Shown: in pieces, positions 8,020 to 16,879 of the stretch
Layout of the letters: each line of letters opens with the position of its first letter
How positions within the stretch are numbered: position 1 is the first letter of the stretch
Source of the DNA: Gaiellasilicea sp963749515
GTDB lineage: Bacteria; Actinomycetota; Thermoleophilia; Gaiellales; Gaiellaceae
Assembly (NCBI GenBank): GCA_963749515.1
Contig: CAVVMR010000001.1
Location: forward strand, 372,001 to 436,000
Direction of reading: 5' to 3'
DNA: 64,000 nt
Notes under the pieces: model-generated
What the model was told of the DNA's origin: nothing
Seen by the model: the letters and a program-made list of their open reading frames with translations, nothing else
Database searches by the model: none
Position numbers and translations under genes: made by a program

Positions 8020-8607
8020 ATGACCCTCTTCTCCACTCCCGAAGTCCTACAGGCCGCAGGCGGAGCAGCGCGGTTCGTCGTTGGGCTCACGCCGATCGGG
8101 AACACGACCGCGCTCTGCGGCCCCGCGGCGACGTGTGCCTGTGCACCCGGCGACAACCTGGCGGTGCACCGGCTGCTCGAGCAGGCGCCGGAGGGCTCGG
8201 TCCTCGTCGTCGACGCCGGGGGCCGCACCGACTGCGGTCACTTCGGCGATCTCGCCGCAACGGACGCGGAGTACCGCGGCATCCATGGGCTCGTGATCGC
8301 CGGCGCGATCAGGGACGGCAGTGCGATCGCGGCGCTCGGCTTCCCGGTCTTCCATGGCGGCTTTGCGCCTGCGAGCTGCGTGAAGGAGAACGTCGTCTCG
8401 GTCAACGAGCCCGTGACGATCGGTGGCGTCGAGATCGCGCCCGGCGACCAGGTGATCGCGGACAGCGACGCGATCCTCGTCGTCGCCGCTTCCGACTGGC
8501 CTGCGGTCGAGGCGGGCGCGCAGGCAATCCAGGCGGCGGAGGACGAGATTCGCGTCGCCCTCAACCAGGGCCAGCATCTCGCCGACCTCGTGGATCTGCC
8601 GGAGTGA
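8020..8607 (+). CDS. RraA-like / HMG aldolase-type family protein (second copy)
   Basis: This 195-residue RraA-family protein has GLTPIGNTTALCGPAATC near the start, the conserved IAGAIRDGSAIAALGFPVF with the Arg-Asp pair, and IAPGDQVIADSDAILVV at the C-terminal side. It is clearly diverged from the copy at 7302-7958, so the two are old paralogs rather than a recent duplication. It leads the long plus-strand operon containing two HyuA and three HyuB genes. Its start lies only four bases after the 19-bp palindrome, so a bound regulator would also cover its ribosome-binding region. The likely role is a lyase or decarboxylase acting on an oxo acid. Confidence 0.85.
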   Translation: MTLFSTPEVLQAAGGAARFVVGLTPIGNTTALCGPAATCACAPGDNLAVHRLLEQAPEGSVLVVDAGGRTDCGHFGDLAATDAEYRGIHGLVIAGAIRDGSAIAALGFPVFHGGFAPASCVKENVVSVNEPVTIGGVEIAPGDQVIADSDAILVVAASDWPAVEAGAQAIQAAEDEIRVALNQGQHLADLVDLPE

Positions 8608-8610
8608 CGA

Positions 8611-10668
8611 CTGGGCGCTCGGGTCGGCGTCGACGTCGGCGGCACCTTCACCGACGTGATCCTGCACGGAGGCGACGGCCGCGTCGTGATCCGGAAGCTG
8701 CTCTCGACTCCTCCGAGCTACGACCGGGCCGTCGTCGAGGCAGTCGGCGGTCTCGCCGCCGGACCTGTGGCGGAGGTCGTCCACGGGACGACGGTGGCGA
8801 CGAACGCGGTGCTCGAGCGGCGCGGCAGCCTGACGGCGCTCGTCACGACCGCGGGCTTCCGTGACGTGCTCGAGTTGAGACGCCTGCGGATCCCGCACAT
8901 GTACGACCTCTTCTGGCGCAAGCCGCCGCCGCTCGTCGAGCGGCATCTCCGCTTCGAGCTGAACGAGCGCGTCGCGGCCGACGGCACCGTCGTCCGCGGC
9001 TTCGACGAGGCCGAGAGCCGCGCGCTCGCAGCCCGCCTGCGCGAGAAAGGCGTGGAGTCGGTTGCCGTCTGCTTCCTGCACTCGTACCTCTACCCCGAGC
9101 ACGAGCAGCGCTTCGGCGCGATCCTCGCCGAGGAGCTGCCCGAGGCGAACGTCTCGCTCTCGAGCGAGATCCTGCGCGAGCAGCGCGAGTACGAGCGCTC
9201 CGCCACCACGGTCGTCAACGCCTATGTGCGGCCGCTGATGTCCTCGTACATCGACCGGATCCAGACCGGGCTCAACGAGATCGGTCTCGACGGCCCGCTC
9301 CAGATCATGCAGTCGTCCGGCGGGGTGATGACCGCCGACGACTCGAAGGAGCGGCCGGTCTTCGCGCTCGAATCTGGGCCGGCCGCCGGCGTCGTCGCCG
9401 CACGCTGGATGGGCGAGCAGCTCGGCGTCGACAACGTGCTGGCCTTCGACATGGGCGGGACGACGGCGAAGGCCTCGCTGATCGAGGACGGCTCCATCTC
9501 GCGCGGCCGTGAGTACGAGGTCGGCGGCTCGATGTCGGCCGGCAGCCGCCTGATCCGCGGCGCCGGTGAGCTGCTGCGGATTCCGACGATCGACATCGCC
9601 GAGGTCGGCGCGGGTGGCGGCAGCATCGCGTGGCTCGATCCCGCGGGCGGCCTTCAGGTCGGGCCGCGCAGCGCGGGCGCCGATCCCGGCCCCGCCTGCT
9701 ACGGACGCGGCGGTGTCGAGCCGACGGTGACGGACGCGAACGTCCTGCTCGGCTACATGCCGGCGGTGACGGTCGCCGACGGCCAGATCACGATCTCCGC
9801 CGAGCTCGCCGAGCAGGCCGTGAGCCGCGTCGCCGAGCCGCTCGGCCTGACCGTCCTCGAGGCGGCCAGCGGCATCCACCGGATCGCGAACGCGCGGATG
9901 ACGCGCGCGCTGCGGGCGGTCTCCTCCGAGAAAGGGCGCGATCCGCGCGACTTCGCGCTGATCGCCTACGGCGGCGCCGGGCCGATTCACGCCGCCGGCC
10001 TCGCCGAGGACCTCGGGATGCGGACGGTCCTCGTCCCGGCGGTCGCGGGCCTCTTCAGCGCCGTCGGCCTTCTCTTCGCGCGGCCGGAGTTCCACGAGGT
10101 GCGGACGTGCCACCTGGACGTGAACGCCGTCGACCCGGCCGTGGTCGCGGCGCTCTTCGCCGAAATGGAGGCCAAGTTGCGCGACGCGCTCCAGGGGCGT
10201 TCCGAGGTCGAGTGGGCGCGCACGGCGGACCTCCGCTACGGCGGCCAGAGCTGGGAGGTCGAGGTCGAGTGCCCGGCCGGCCCGATCGACCGCGGCGGCC
10301 TCGCCGACCTGCGGTCGCGGTTCGAGGACGAGCACGAGCGGCTGTACGGCGTCAAGGACCAGGCGGGCTCGCCGGTCGAGATCCGCGCGGTGCGGCTCGT
10401 CGCGCTCGGTGAGACGGCAGCGACGAGCACGTTCCACCTCGACGGCGCGGCCGCCGCCTCGAACGGCTCGAGCCGCCGCATCCACGTCGGGGGCGCAGAC
10501 ATCGACGCGCCGGTGCGGACGCGCTCGTCGATCGGCGAGGCGCCGGAGCCCGGACCGCTGCTCGTCGACGAGTACGACACCACCGTCGTCGTCCCGCCGG
10601 CGTGGTCCGTCAGGCGCGATCCGGCCACCGGCACGCTCGTGCTGGAAGCGGGCGCAGATGGCCACTAG
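8611..10668 (+). CDS. hyuA: Hydantoinase/oxoprolinase subunit A (HyuA, copy 1)
   Basis: About 685 residues of the HyuA family: an acetate kinase-like ATPase that phosphorylates the amide so the ring of a hydantoin, oxoproline or similar cyclic amide can be opened with subunit B. Visible motifs are VGVDVGGTFTDV at the N-terminus, TVATNAVLERRG, FDMGGTTAKASLIEDG, EVGAGGGSIAW and YGGAGPIHAAGLAEDLG. The frame is open back to the previous gene's TGA, and the only codon that keeps the conserved N-terminal phosphate loop is CTG at 8611; a GTG at 8656 would delete it. The next gene overlaps by 11 bases. The substrate cannot be read from sequence. Confidence 0.88.
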   Translation: MGARVGVDVGGTFTDVILHGGDGRVVIRKLLSTPPSYDRAVVEAVGGLAAGPVAEVVHGTTVATNAVLERRGSLTALVTTAGFRDVLELRRLRIPHMYDLFWRKPPPLVERHLRFELNERVAADGTVVRGFDEAESRALAARLREKGVESVAVCFLHSYLYPEHEQRFGAILAEELPEANVSLSSEILREQREYERSATTVVNAYVRPLMSSYIDRIQTGLNEIGLDGPLQIMQSSGGVMTADDSKERPVFALESGPAAGVVAARWMGEQLGVDNVLAFDMGGTTAKASLIEDGSISRGREYEVGGSMSAGSRLIRGAGELLRIPTIDIAEVGAGGGSIAWLDPAGGLQVGPRSAGADPGPACYGRGGVEPTVTDANVLLGYMPAVTVADGQITISAELAEQAVSRVAEPLGLTVLEAASGIHRIANARMTRALRAVSSEKGRDPRDFALIAYGGAGPIHAAGLAEDLGMRTVLVPAVAGLFSAVGLLFARPEFHEVRTCHLDVNAVDPAVVAALFAEMEAKLRDALQGRSEVEWARTADLRYGGQSWEVEVECPAGPIDRGGLADLRSRFEDEHERLYGVKDQAGSPVEIRAVRLVALGETAATSTFHLDGAAAASNGSSRRIHVGGADIDAPVRTRSSIGEAPEPGPLLVDEYDTTVVVPPAWSVRRDPATGTLVLEAGADGH

Positions 10669-12361
10669 GGCCCGCGTCGACCCGATCACGCTCCAGATCG
10701 TGGGGAACGCGCTCGCCTCGATGGCGGACGAGATGGCGACGACGATCTGCCGCACCGCGCACTCGACCGTCGTTCGGGACGGGATGGACTTCTCCGCCGT
10801 CGTCTGCGACGCGAAGGGAAGGACGGTCGCGCAGGCGGTCAGCGTGCCGTTCCACCTGGGCTCGATTCCCGCCGCCATGGAGAAGCTGCTCGAGCACTAC
10901 GAGGAGCGCATCCGGCCGGGGGACGTCTACGTGATGAACGACCCCTTCGACGGCGGGATGCACCTACAGGACATCTTCGTCTTCAAGCCCGTGCACCTCG
11001 GCGGCGAGCTGATCGGCTTCACGTGCACGACCGCACACCACGGCGACGTCGGCGGCCGGCTGCCGGGGTCGAGCGCCTGCGACAACACCGAGATCTTCCA
11101 GGAAGGGATCCGCCTGCCCTGGCTCAAGCTCTACTCCGAAGGCGAGCCGGTCGAGGACGTCTTCAAGATCATCGAGGCGAACGTCCGCATCCCGCGGATG
11201 ACCTTCGGCGATCTCGGCGCGCAGGTCGCGGCGTGCTCCGTCGCCGAGCGCACGTTGGTCGCGCTCGCCGAACGGCACGGCACGGAGCAGCTCGCGGAGC
11301 TGATGGACGCGCTGATCGACTACACCGAGCGGCTCGTCCGGCAGGAGATCGCCGGCTGGTCCGACGGGACAGCGTCCTTCACGGACTACCTCGGCTCGGA
11401 TGGCGTCGATGTCTGCGACGTGCCGATCACCGCGCACGTGACGATCGCGGGCGACGAGGTCACGGCCGACTTGACGGACTCTTCGCCGATGGTCCGCGGC
11501 TCGCTGAACAGCACGCGCTCGTTCGTCGAGGCGTGCGTCTACCAGGCGGTGCGCGCGGCGCTGACGGTCGAGGTGCCCAACACCGCCGGCGCCTTCCGGC
11601 CGATCCACATCGTCACCAAGCCCGGGACGATCGCCGACGTCGTGATGCCGGGCGCCTCCTCGATGCGCGGCGTGACCGGGTTCCGCGTGCTCGACGCCGT
11701 CAGCGGCGCGCTCGCCCAGCTGCTGCCGCACCGGGTGCCCGCCGCGGGTGAGGGCGGCAACACGCTCGCAATCTTCGGCGCGGAAGGTCCGGCGGGCGAC
11801 CGGTTCATCTTCTACGAGCTCGTCGTCGGCACCTGGGGCGGCACGCCGGAGGCCGACGGGAACGACGGCCTCACGAACCCGGCCAGCCTCGCCGCGAACA
11901 TCCCGGTCGAGGTCGCCGAGTCCGAGTATCCGATCGTGGTCGAGCGGTACGGCCTCGTTCCCGACTCGGGCGGCGCAGGCATGCACCGCGGCGGGCTCGC
12001 GATCGAGCGCGTCTGGCGCTGCCTCACGCCACACACGTCGCTGATCGTCCGGTCCGATCGTGCGCAGCACCCTCCGTACGGCCTTGCGGGCGGCGGCCCC
12101 GGCGCGCTCTCCGTCAACACGCTGATCCACCCCGACGGACGCGAGGAGACCCTGCCGCCGATGTTCTCGATCGAGATCGAGGCCGGCGACGTCTACGACC
12201 ACCGGACAGCGGGCGGCGGCGGCTGGGGCGACCCGCTCGAGCGCGACCCTGCCGCCGTCGCAGACGACGTCCTGAATGAGAAGGTCAGCGTCGAGGCGGC
12301 GCTCGAGCTCTACGGCATCGTCGTCGCCGCCGACGGAACCGCAGAGAGGAGGAGCGCGTGA
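10658..12361 (+). CDS. hyuB: Hydantoinase subunit B (HyuB, copy 1)
   Basis: This 567-residue HyuB-family protein is the partner of the preceding HyuA. It has DPITLQIVGNALASMADEM at the start, GDVYVMNDPFDGGMHLQD, the metal-site motif TAHHGDVGG and the C-terminal GGGGWGDPLERDP. HyuB performs the hydrolytic half of the ATP-dependent ring opening. The ATG at 10658 lies inside the end of HyuA. It differs more from the two downstream HyuB copies than those do from each other (GDVGG versus VDVGGGAPAS), so it is probably a dedicated partner for HyuA copy 1. Confidence 0.9.
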   Translation: MATRARVDPITLQIVGNALASMADEMATTICRTAHSTVVRDGMDFSAVVCDAKGRTVAQAVSVPFHLGSIPAAMEKLLEHYEERIRPGDVYVMNDPFDGGMHLQDIFVFKPVHLGGELIGFTCTTAHHGDVGGRLPGSSACDNTEIFQEGIRLPWLKLYSEGEPVEDVFKIIEANVRIPRMTFGDLGAQVAACSVAERTLVALAERHGTEQLAELMDALIDYTERLVRQEIAGWSDGTASFTDYLGSDGVDVCDVPITAHVTIAGDEVTADLTDSSPMVRGSLNSTRSFVEACVYQAVRAALTVEVPNTAGAFRPIHIVTKPGTIADVVMPGASSMRGVTGFRVLDAVSGALAQLLPHRVPAAGEGGNTLAIFGAEGPAGDRFIFYELVVGTWGGTPEADGNDGLTNPASLAANIPVEVAESEYPIVVERYGLVPDSGGAGMHRGGLAIERVWRCLTPHTSLIVRSDRAQHPPYGLAGGGPGALSVNTLIHPDGREETLPPMFSIEIEAGDVYDHRTAGGGGWGDPLERDPAAVADDVLNEKVSVEAALELYGIVVAADGTAERRSA

Positions 12362-13473
12362 AGATCACCGCCGTCACCGCGACGCCGATCGTGCTCCCGC
12401 TCGTGCAGCCGTTCCGCTACCGCTCCGGCGTGCAGGCGGGCGTGAACCTCGTCCTCTTCGCCGTCGAGACCGACGAAGGGACAACCGGCTACGGCGAGTC
12501 GATCTGCGAGGACCCCGCCGCCGTCGTCTCCTACGGCCAGCTGATGGCGCGAGCGTTCGTCGGCCGTTCGCCCGGCGAGATCGAGGCGACCTTCGGCGAC
12601 CTCTGGCGCAACGGCCGCTGGCGCGTCGTGCCGCACTTCTCGCAGCAGATCTTGAGCGGGATCGAGTCGGCCTGCTGGGACGCGCTCGGCAAGGGGCTCG
12701 GCGTTCCGGCGTCGACCTTCCTCGGCGGCCGCATCCACGACGAGGTCGATTTCATGGGCTTCCCGCAAGGGGACACGGCCGAGGAGCTCGCGGGCGAGGC
12801 GGCCGCGTTCGCCGCCGAGGGCTACCGCGTCGTCTACATCAAGGTCGGTCGCGCGCAACGGGACGACGCCGAGATCGTCGGATCCGTGCGCGACGCGATC
12901 GGGCCGGACGTGCTGCTGCGCGTCGACCCGAACGAGGGCTGGGACGTGCCGACTGCGGTCGACGCGATCCGGCGGCTCGAGGCGTTCGACCTCGACTGGG
13001 TCGAGCAGCCGGTCGCGGCCGGCAACATCGCCGGCCTCGCGCGGGTCCGGAACTCCGTCGAGACGAAGATCGCCGCCGACCAGGCGGTGCACACGACCGC
13101 CGAGCTCCGCGCCGTGCTCGACCAGGAGGCAGCGGACGCGATCGTGCTCGGCAGCCACGAGTCGGGCGGCCTCTGGCGGTGGCGCCAGATGGCGTACCTG
13201 GCCGAGTCCTACGGGATCCCGATGAACCGGCACGCCTGTCCCGAGAGCGCGCTCTCGACCTTCGCCGCGCTGCAGGTGATGGGCTGCCTGCCGAACCAGA
13301 CGCTCGGGAACCAGGTCATGCACCACCTCGTCACCGAGCAGCTGACGACGACTCCGATCGAGATCACCGGCGGTCGTTGCGCCGTGCCGACGAAGCCGGG
13401 TCTCGGCTTCGAGATCGATCTCGACGCGGTCGAGCGCGCGCGCGAGCGCTACGAGCGCCAGGGGCCGTACTGA
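12358..13473 (+). CDS. Enolase-superfamily protein (muconate cycloisomerase-like)
   Basis: The 371-residue protein starts with GTG at 12358, overlapping the HyuB stop (GTGA). It has the N-terminal capping domain and a barrel with one lysine after strand 2 (YIKVGR), metal ligands in RVDPNEGW, WVEQP and IAADQAV, and a C-terminal PGLGFEIDLD tail. Muconate cycloisomerase-type members normally have a lysine on strand 6 before the GG; here that segment reads DAIVLGSHESGG, so the usual second acid/base is missing. It may be a racemase, dehydratase or epimerase with altered chemistry acting on the HyuAB product. It lies between two HyuB genes in one operon. Confidence 0.82.
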   Translation: MKITAVTATPIVLPLVQPFRYRSGVQAGVNLVLFAVETDEGTTGYGESICEDPAAVVSYGQLMARAFVGRSPGEIEATFGDLWRNGRWRVVPHFSQQILSGIESACWDALGKGLGVPASTFLGGRIHDEVDFMGFPQGDTAEELAGEAAAFAAEGYRVVYIKVGRAQRDDAEIVGSVRDAIGPDVLLRVDPNEGWDVPTAVDAIRRLEAFDLDWVEQPVAAGNIAGLARVRNSVETKIAADQAVHTTAELRAVLDQEAADAIVLGSHESGGLWRWRQMAYLAESYGIPMNRHACPESALSTFAALQVMGCLPNQTLGNQVMHHLVTEQLTTTPIEITGGRCAVPTKPGLGFEIDLDAVERARERYERQGPY

Positions 13474-15185
13474 TGGATCCGATCACGTTCGAGGTGATCC
13501 GCAATGCCCTCGTCGCGGCGACGGACGAGATGGTGCTCACGCTCCGCCGCAGCGCGTACTCGACGAACATCAAGACGCGGTCCGACTTCTCGTGCGCCTT
13601 CTTCGACGCCGAGCTCCGCGCCGTCGCGCAGGGCTTCACGCAGCCCGTTCACCTGGGCTCGATGGTGAAGCAGGTGCCCCGCGCGATCCTCGACTACGGC
13701 CCCGAGAACCTCGAGCCGGGCGACGTGATCATCACGAACGAGCCGTTCCCGAGTGGCGTCCACCTGAACGACATCAGCCTCATCTCGCCGGTTCACCACG
13801 ACGGCGAGCTCCTGGGGTATGTCGCGAATCTTGCGCACCACGTCGACGTCGGCGGCGGCGCGCCGGCCTCGATCGGCGCCTTTCGCGAGGTCTTCCAGGA
13901 GGGCGTGATCATCCCGCCGGTGAAGGTCGTCGCGGGCGGCCGGATTGTGCGCGACATCTTCGACCTGATCCTGGCGCAGATCCGCTCCAAGCACGAGACC
14001 GGGGGCGACTTCCGCGCTCAGATCGCCGCGAACGCGACCGGCGTCCGCAGGCTGCAGGCGCTTGTCGGCCGCCACGGCCTGGAGACGGTCGCGGGCACGA
14101 TGCGCGAGCTGCTCGACTACACCGAGCGGCGAACGCGGGCCGAGATCGCAGCGTTGCCGCACGGCGTCTACGAGGCGGAGGGCACCGTCGACGTGGACGG
14201 CTACACGGACGAGCCGGTGCTGATCAAGGCGCGGGTCGAGATCACGGACGGCGGCGTCTCCTTCGACCTGAGCGGCTCCGACCTCCAGCGGCGCGCGCCC
14301 GTCAACTCCACCTACGCGCAGACGTTCTCGGCCTGCGCATACGCGGTGAAATGTTTGATCGACCCCGACCTGCCGGTGAACGACGGCTTCTACCGGGTCA
14401 TCGCGCTCGACGCGCCCGCGGGGACGGTGACGAACTGCACCTGGCCGAGCCCGGTCGTCGGCGGCTGGGAGACCCAGACGCGGCTCGTCGACGTGATCTT
14501 CAGCGCACTGCTCCCCTCGCTCCCTGAACGGTTGCCGGCAGGGACGAAAGCGATGATGTGCCACGCCGGCTTCGGCGGCGTCGACGCGACGACGAACGAG
14601 TACTACTGCTTCCTCGAGACCTTCGGCGGCGGCTACGGCGGCCGCTTCGCCAGCGACGGCCCGGACGCCGTCCAGACGCACGGCCAGAACACCGAGAACG
14701 CGCCGGTCGAGGAGACCGAGCTGAACTACCCGGTTCGGGTCGCGCGCCTCTCGCTCGTGGAGGACTCGGAAGGGCCGGGCCGGTTCCGCGGCGGGCTCGG
14801 GCTGCGGAAGGACTTCGTCTTCGACCGCGAGACCACGTTCACCGTCCTCGCCGACCGCACGCTCGCCGGCCCGGCGGGCGCGCTCGGCGGCCGCGCCGGG
14901 AAGCCGGCGGAGTACGTCCTGATCCGAGGCGGCGTCGAGACGCAGCTCTCGCCGAAGGGAACCGTCGAGCTCGAGGCCGGCGACGTCGTCAGCTACCGGA
15001 CGTGCGGTGGCGGCGGCTACGGGCCGCCGGAGGAGCGCGACCGCGAGTTCGTCGCGCGCGACGTGCGCGAGGGAAAGGTGAGCGCCGAGCGCGCGCGGGA
15101 GGTGTACGGATGGCGGGGCGGCGTAGGCTCGACGGAGCCGCCGAACGCGGAGGCGCTGGCTTTGCCAGTGCCGGAGCGGAAATGA
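13473..15185 (+). CDS. hyuB: Hydantoinase subunit B (HyuB, copy 2)
   Basis: A 570-residue HyuB whose ATG at 13473 shares a base with the stop of the enolase-superfamily gene. Key motifs are DPITFEVIRNALVAATDEM, GDVIITNEPFPSGVHLND, the metal motif LAHHVDVGGGAPAS, and RTCGGGGYGPPEERD at the end. In the first 63 aligned residues it differs from the next gene at only seven positions. Unlike copy 3 it has NEPFPSG where other copies have NDPxxxG, a change near the catalytic region. A C-terminal extension after YGWRGGVG is not shared. It probably pairs with HyuA copy 2. Confidence 0.88.
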   Translation: MDPITFEVIRNALVAATDEMVLTLRRSAYSTNIKTRSDFSCAFFDAELRAVAQGFTQPVHLGSMVKQVPRAILDYGPENLEPGDVIITNEPFPSGVHLNDISLISPVHHDGELLGYVANLAHHVDVGGGAPASIGAFREVFQEGVIIPPVKVVAGGRIVRDIFDLILAQIRSKHETGGDFRAQIAANATGVRRLQALVGRHGLETVAGTMRELLDYTERRTRAEIAALPHGVYEAEGTVDVDGYTDEPVLIKARVEITDGGVSFDLSGSDLQRRAPVNSTYAQTFSACAYAVKCLIDPDLPVNDGFYRVIALDAPAGTVTNCTWPSPVVGGWETQTRLVDVIFSALLPSLPERLPAGTKAMMCHAGFGGVDATTNEYYCFLETFGGGYGGRFASDGPDAVQTHGQNTENAPVEETELNYPVRVARLSLVEDSEGPGRFRGGLGLRKDFVFDRETTFTVLADRTLAGPAGALGGRAGKPAEYVLIRGGVETQLSPKGTVELEAGDVVSYRTCGGGGYGPPEERDREFVARDVREGKVSAERAREVYGWRGGVGSTEPPNAEALALPVPERK

Positions 15186-16879
15186 CAGACCCGATCTCCT
15201 TCGAGGTGATCCGGAACGCGCTCGTGGCGGCGACCGACGAGATGGCGCTGGCGCTGAAGCGCAGCGCCTATTCGACGAACATCAAGACCCGCTCGGACTT
15301 CTCCTGCGCGTTCTTCGACGCGCAGCTGCGCTCGGTCGCGCAGGGGTTCGCGCAGCCGGTCCATCTGGGCTCGATGGCCGAGCAGGTGCCGCAGGCGGTA
15401 CGCAAGTACGGCGCCGAGAACCTCGCCGCGGGTGATGTCCTCGTCACGAACGACCCGCACCCGAGCGGCGTCCATCTGAACGACGTGAGCCTGATCTCAC
15501 CCGTCCATCACGAGGGCGAGCTGATCGGCTACGTCGCGAACCTCGCGCACCACGTGGACGTCGGCGGCGGCGCACCGGCGTCGATCGGGGCGTTCAAGGA
15601 AGTCTTCCAGGAGGGCGTGATCATCCCGCCGGTCAAGCTGATGGAGAACGGCGCGATCGTGAAGGACGTCTTCAAGCTCGTCCTGGCCCAGATCCGCTCC
15701 AAGCACGAGACTGCGGGCGACTTCCGCGCCCAGATGGCTGCGAACGCCACCGGCGTGCGCCGCGTGCTCGCGCTCGTCGAGCGTCACGGCCGCGACACGA
15801 TCCTGGCGACGATGGAGGAGCTGCTCGAGTACACCGAGCGGCGCACCCGGGCCGAGCTCGCAGCGCTTCCGCACGGCGTCTACGAGGCCGAGGGCTCGGT
15901 CGACACGGACGGCTACACCGACGAGACCGTCCGTCTGCAGGTTCGCGTCGAGATCGATGCGGACGGCGCCCGCTTCGACCTGACCGGCTCCGACCCGCAA
16001 CGCCGAGCGCCGGTCAACTCGACCTACGCGATGTCCTTCTCGGCCTGCGCCTACGCCCTCAAGTGCCTGATCGACCCCGACCTGCCGGTCAACGACGGCT
16101 TCTACCGGCTCGTCAGCGTGCACGCACCCGAGGGGACGGTCACGAACTGCAGCTGGCCCGGCCCGGTCGTCGGCGGCTGGGAGACGCACGCGCGCCTGAT
16201 CGAGGTGATCGTGCGGGCGCTGATCCCGGCCTTCCCCGAGCGGCTCCCCGCGGGGACGAAGGGGATGATGTGCCAGGCGGGCTTCGGCTCCCTCGACGTC
16301 GCGGCCGGGAAGTACACGTGCTTCTACGACACGTTCGCCGGCGGCTACGGCGGCCGCTACGCGAGCGACGGCCCCGACGCCGTCCAGTCGCACAGCCAGA
16401 ACACCGAGAACGCTCCGATCGAGGAGACCGAGCTCAACTACCCGGTGCGCATCAACGGCCTGTCGCTCGTCGAGAACTCCGAGGGGCCGGGCCGCTTCCG
16501 GGGCGGTCTCGGGCTCCGCAAGGACTATCTCTTCGACCTGCACACGACCTTTACGGTCCTCGCCGACCGGGACAAGGTCGGCCCGTGGGGCGCCTTCGGC
16601 GGCCACTCCGCGCAGGTCGCCGAATACGTGCACGTCCGCGAAGGGATCGAGACGAGGCTCTCATCGAAGACGACGCTCGACCTCGTCCCCGGCGACGTCA
16701 TCAGCGTCCGCACCTGCGGCGGCGGTGGCTACGGACCGCCCGAGGAGCGCGATCCGGAACGGGTGCTGCGCGACGTGCTCGAGGAGAAGGTCAGCGCCGA
16801 GCGGGCGCGCGACGTGTACCGCGTGGCGATCGCCGACCGCGGCCTCGACCAGGCTGCGACACAGGCGCTGCGCGCATGA
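15182..16879 (+). CDS. hyuB: Hydantoinase subunit B (HyuB, copy 3)
   Basis: A 565-residue HyuB with ATG at 15182 overlapping the previous stop (ATGA). It is a close tandem paralog of copy 2 along its whole length, with conserved NDPHPSGVHLNDVSLI, LAHHVDVGGGAPAS, FAGGYGGRYASDGPDAV and a GGGGYGPPEERDP tail. HyuA copy 2 starts inside its last codons (ATG 16876). It keeps the canonical NDP motif that copy 2 has altered. Two near-identical B subunits beside one A subunit suggest a mixed complex or different substrate ranges; both are inference. Confidence 0.88.
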   Translation: MTDPISFEVIRNALVAATDEMALALKRSAYSTNIKTRSDFSCAFFDAQLRSVAQGFAQPVHLGSMAEQVPQAVRKYGAENLAAGDVLVTNDPHPSGVHLNDVSLISPVHHEGELIGYVANLAHHVDVGGGAPASIGAFKEVFQEGVIIPPVKLMENGAIVKDVFKLVLAQIRSKHETAGDFRAQMAANATGVRRVLALVERHGRDTILATMEELLEYTERRTRAELAALPHGVYEAEGSVDTDGYTDETVRLQVRVEIDADGARFDLTGSDPQRRAPVNSTYAMSFSACAYALKCLIDPDLPVNDGFYRLVSVHAPEGTVTNCSWPGPVVGGWETHARLIEVIVRALIPAFPERLPAGTKGMMCQAGFGSLDVAAGKYTCFYDTFAGGYGGRYASDGPDAVQSHSQNTENAPIEETELNYPVRINGLSLVENSEGPGRFRGGLGLRKDYLFDLHTTFTVLADRDKVGPWGAFGGHSAQVAEYVHVREGIETRLSSKTTLDLVPGDVISVRTCGGGGYGPPEERDPERVLRDVLEEKVSAERARDVYRVAIADRGLDQAATQALRA

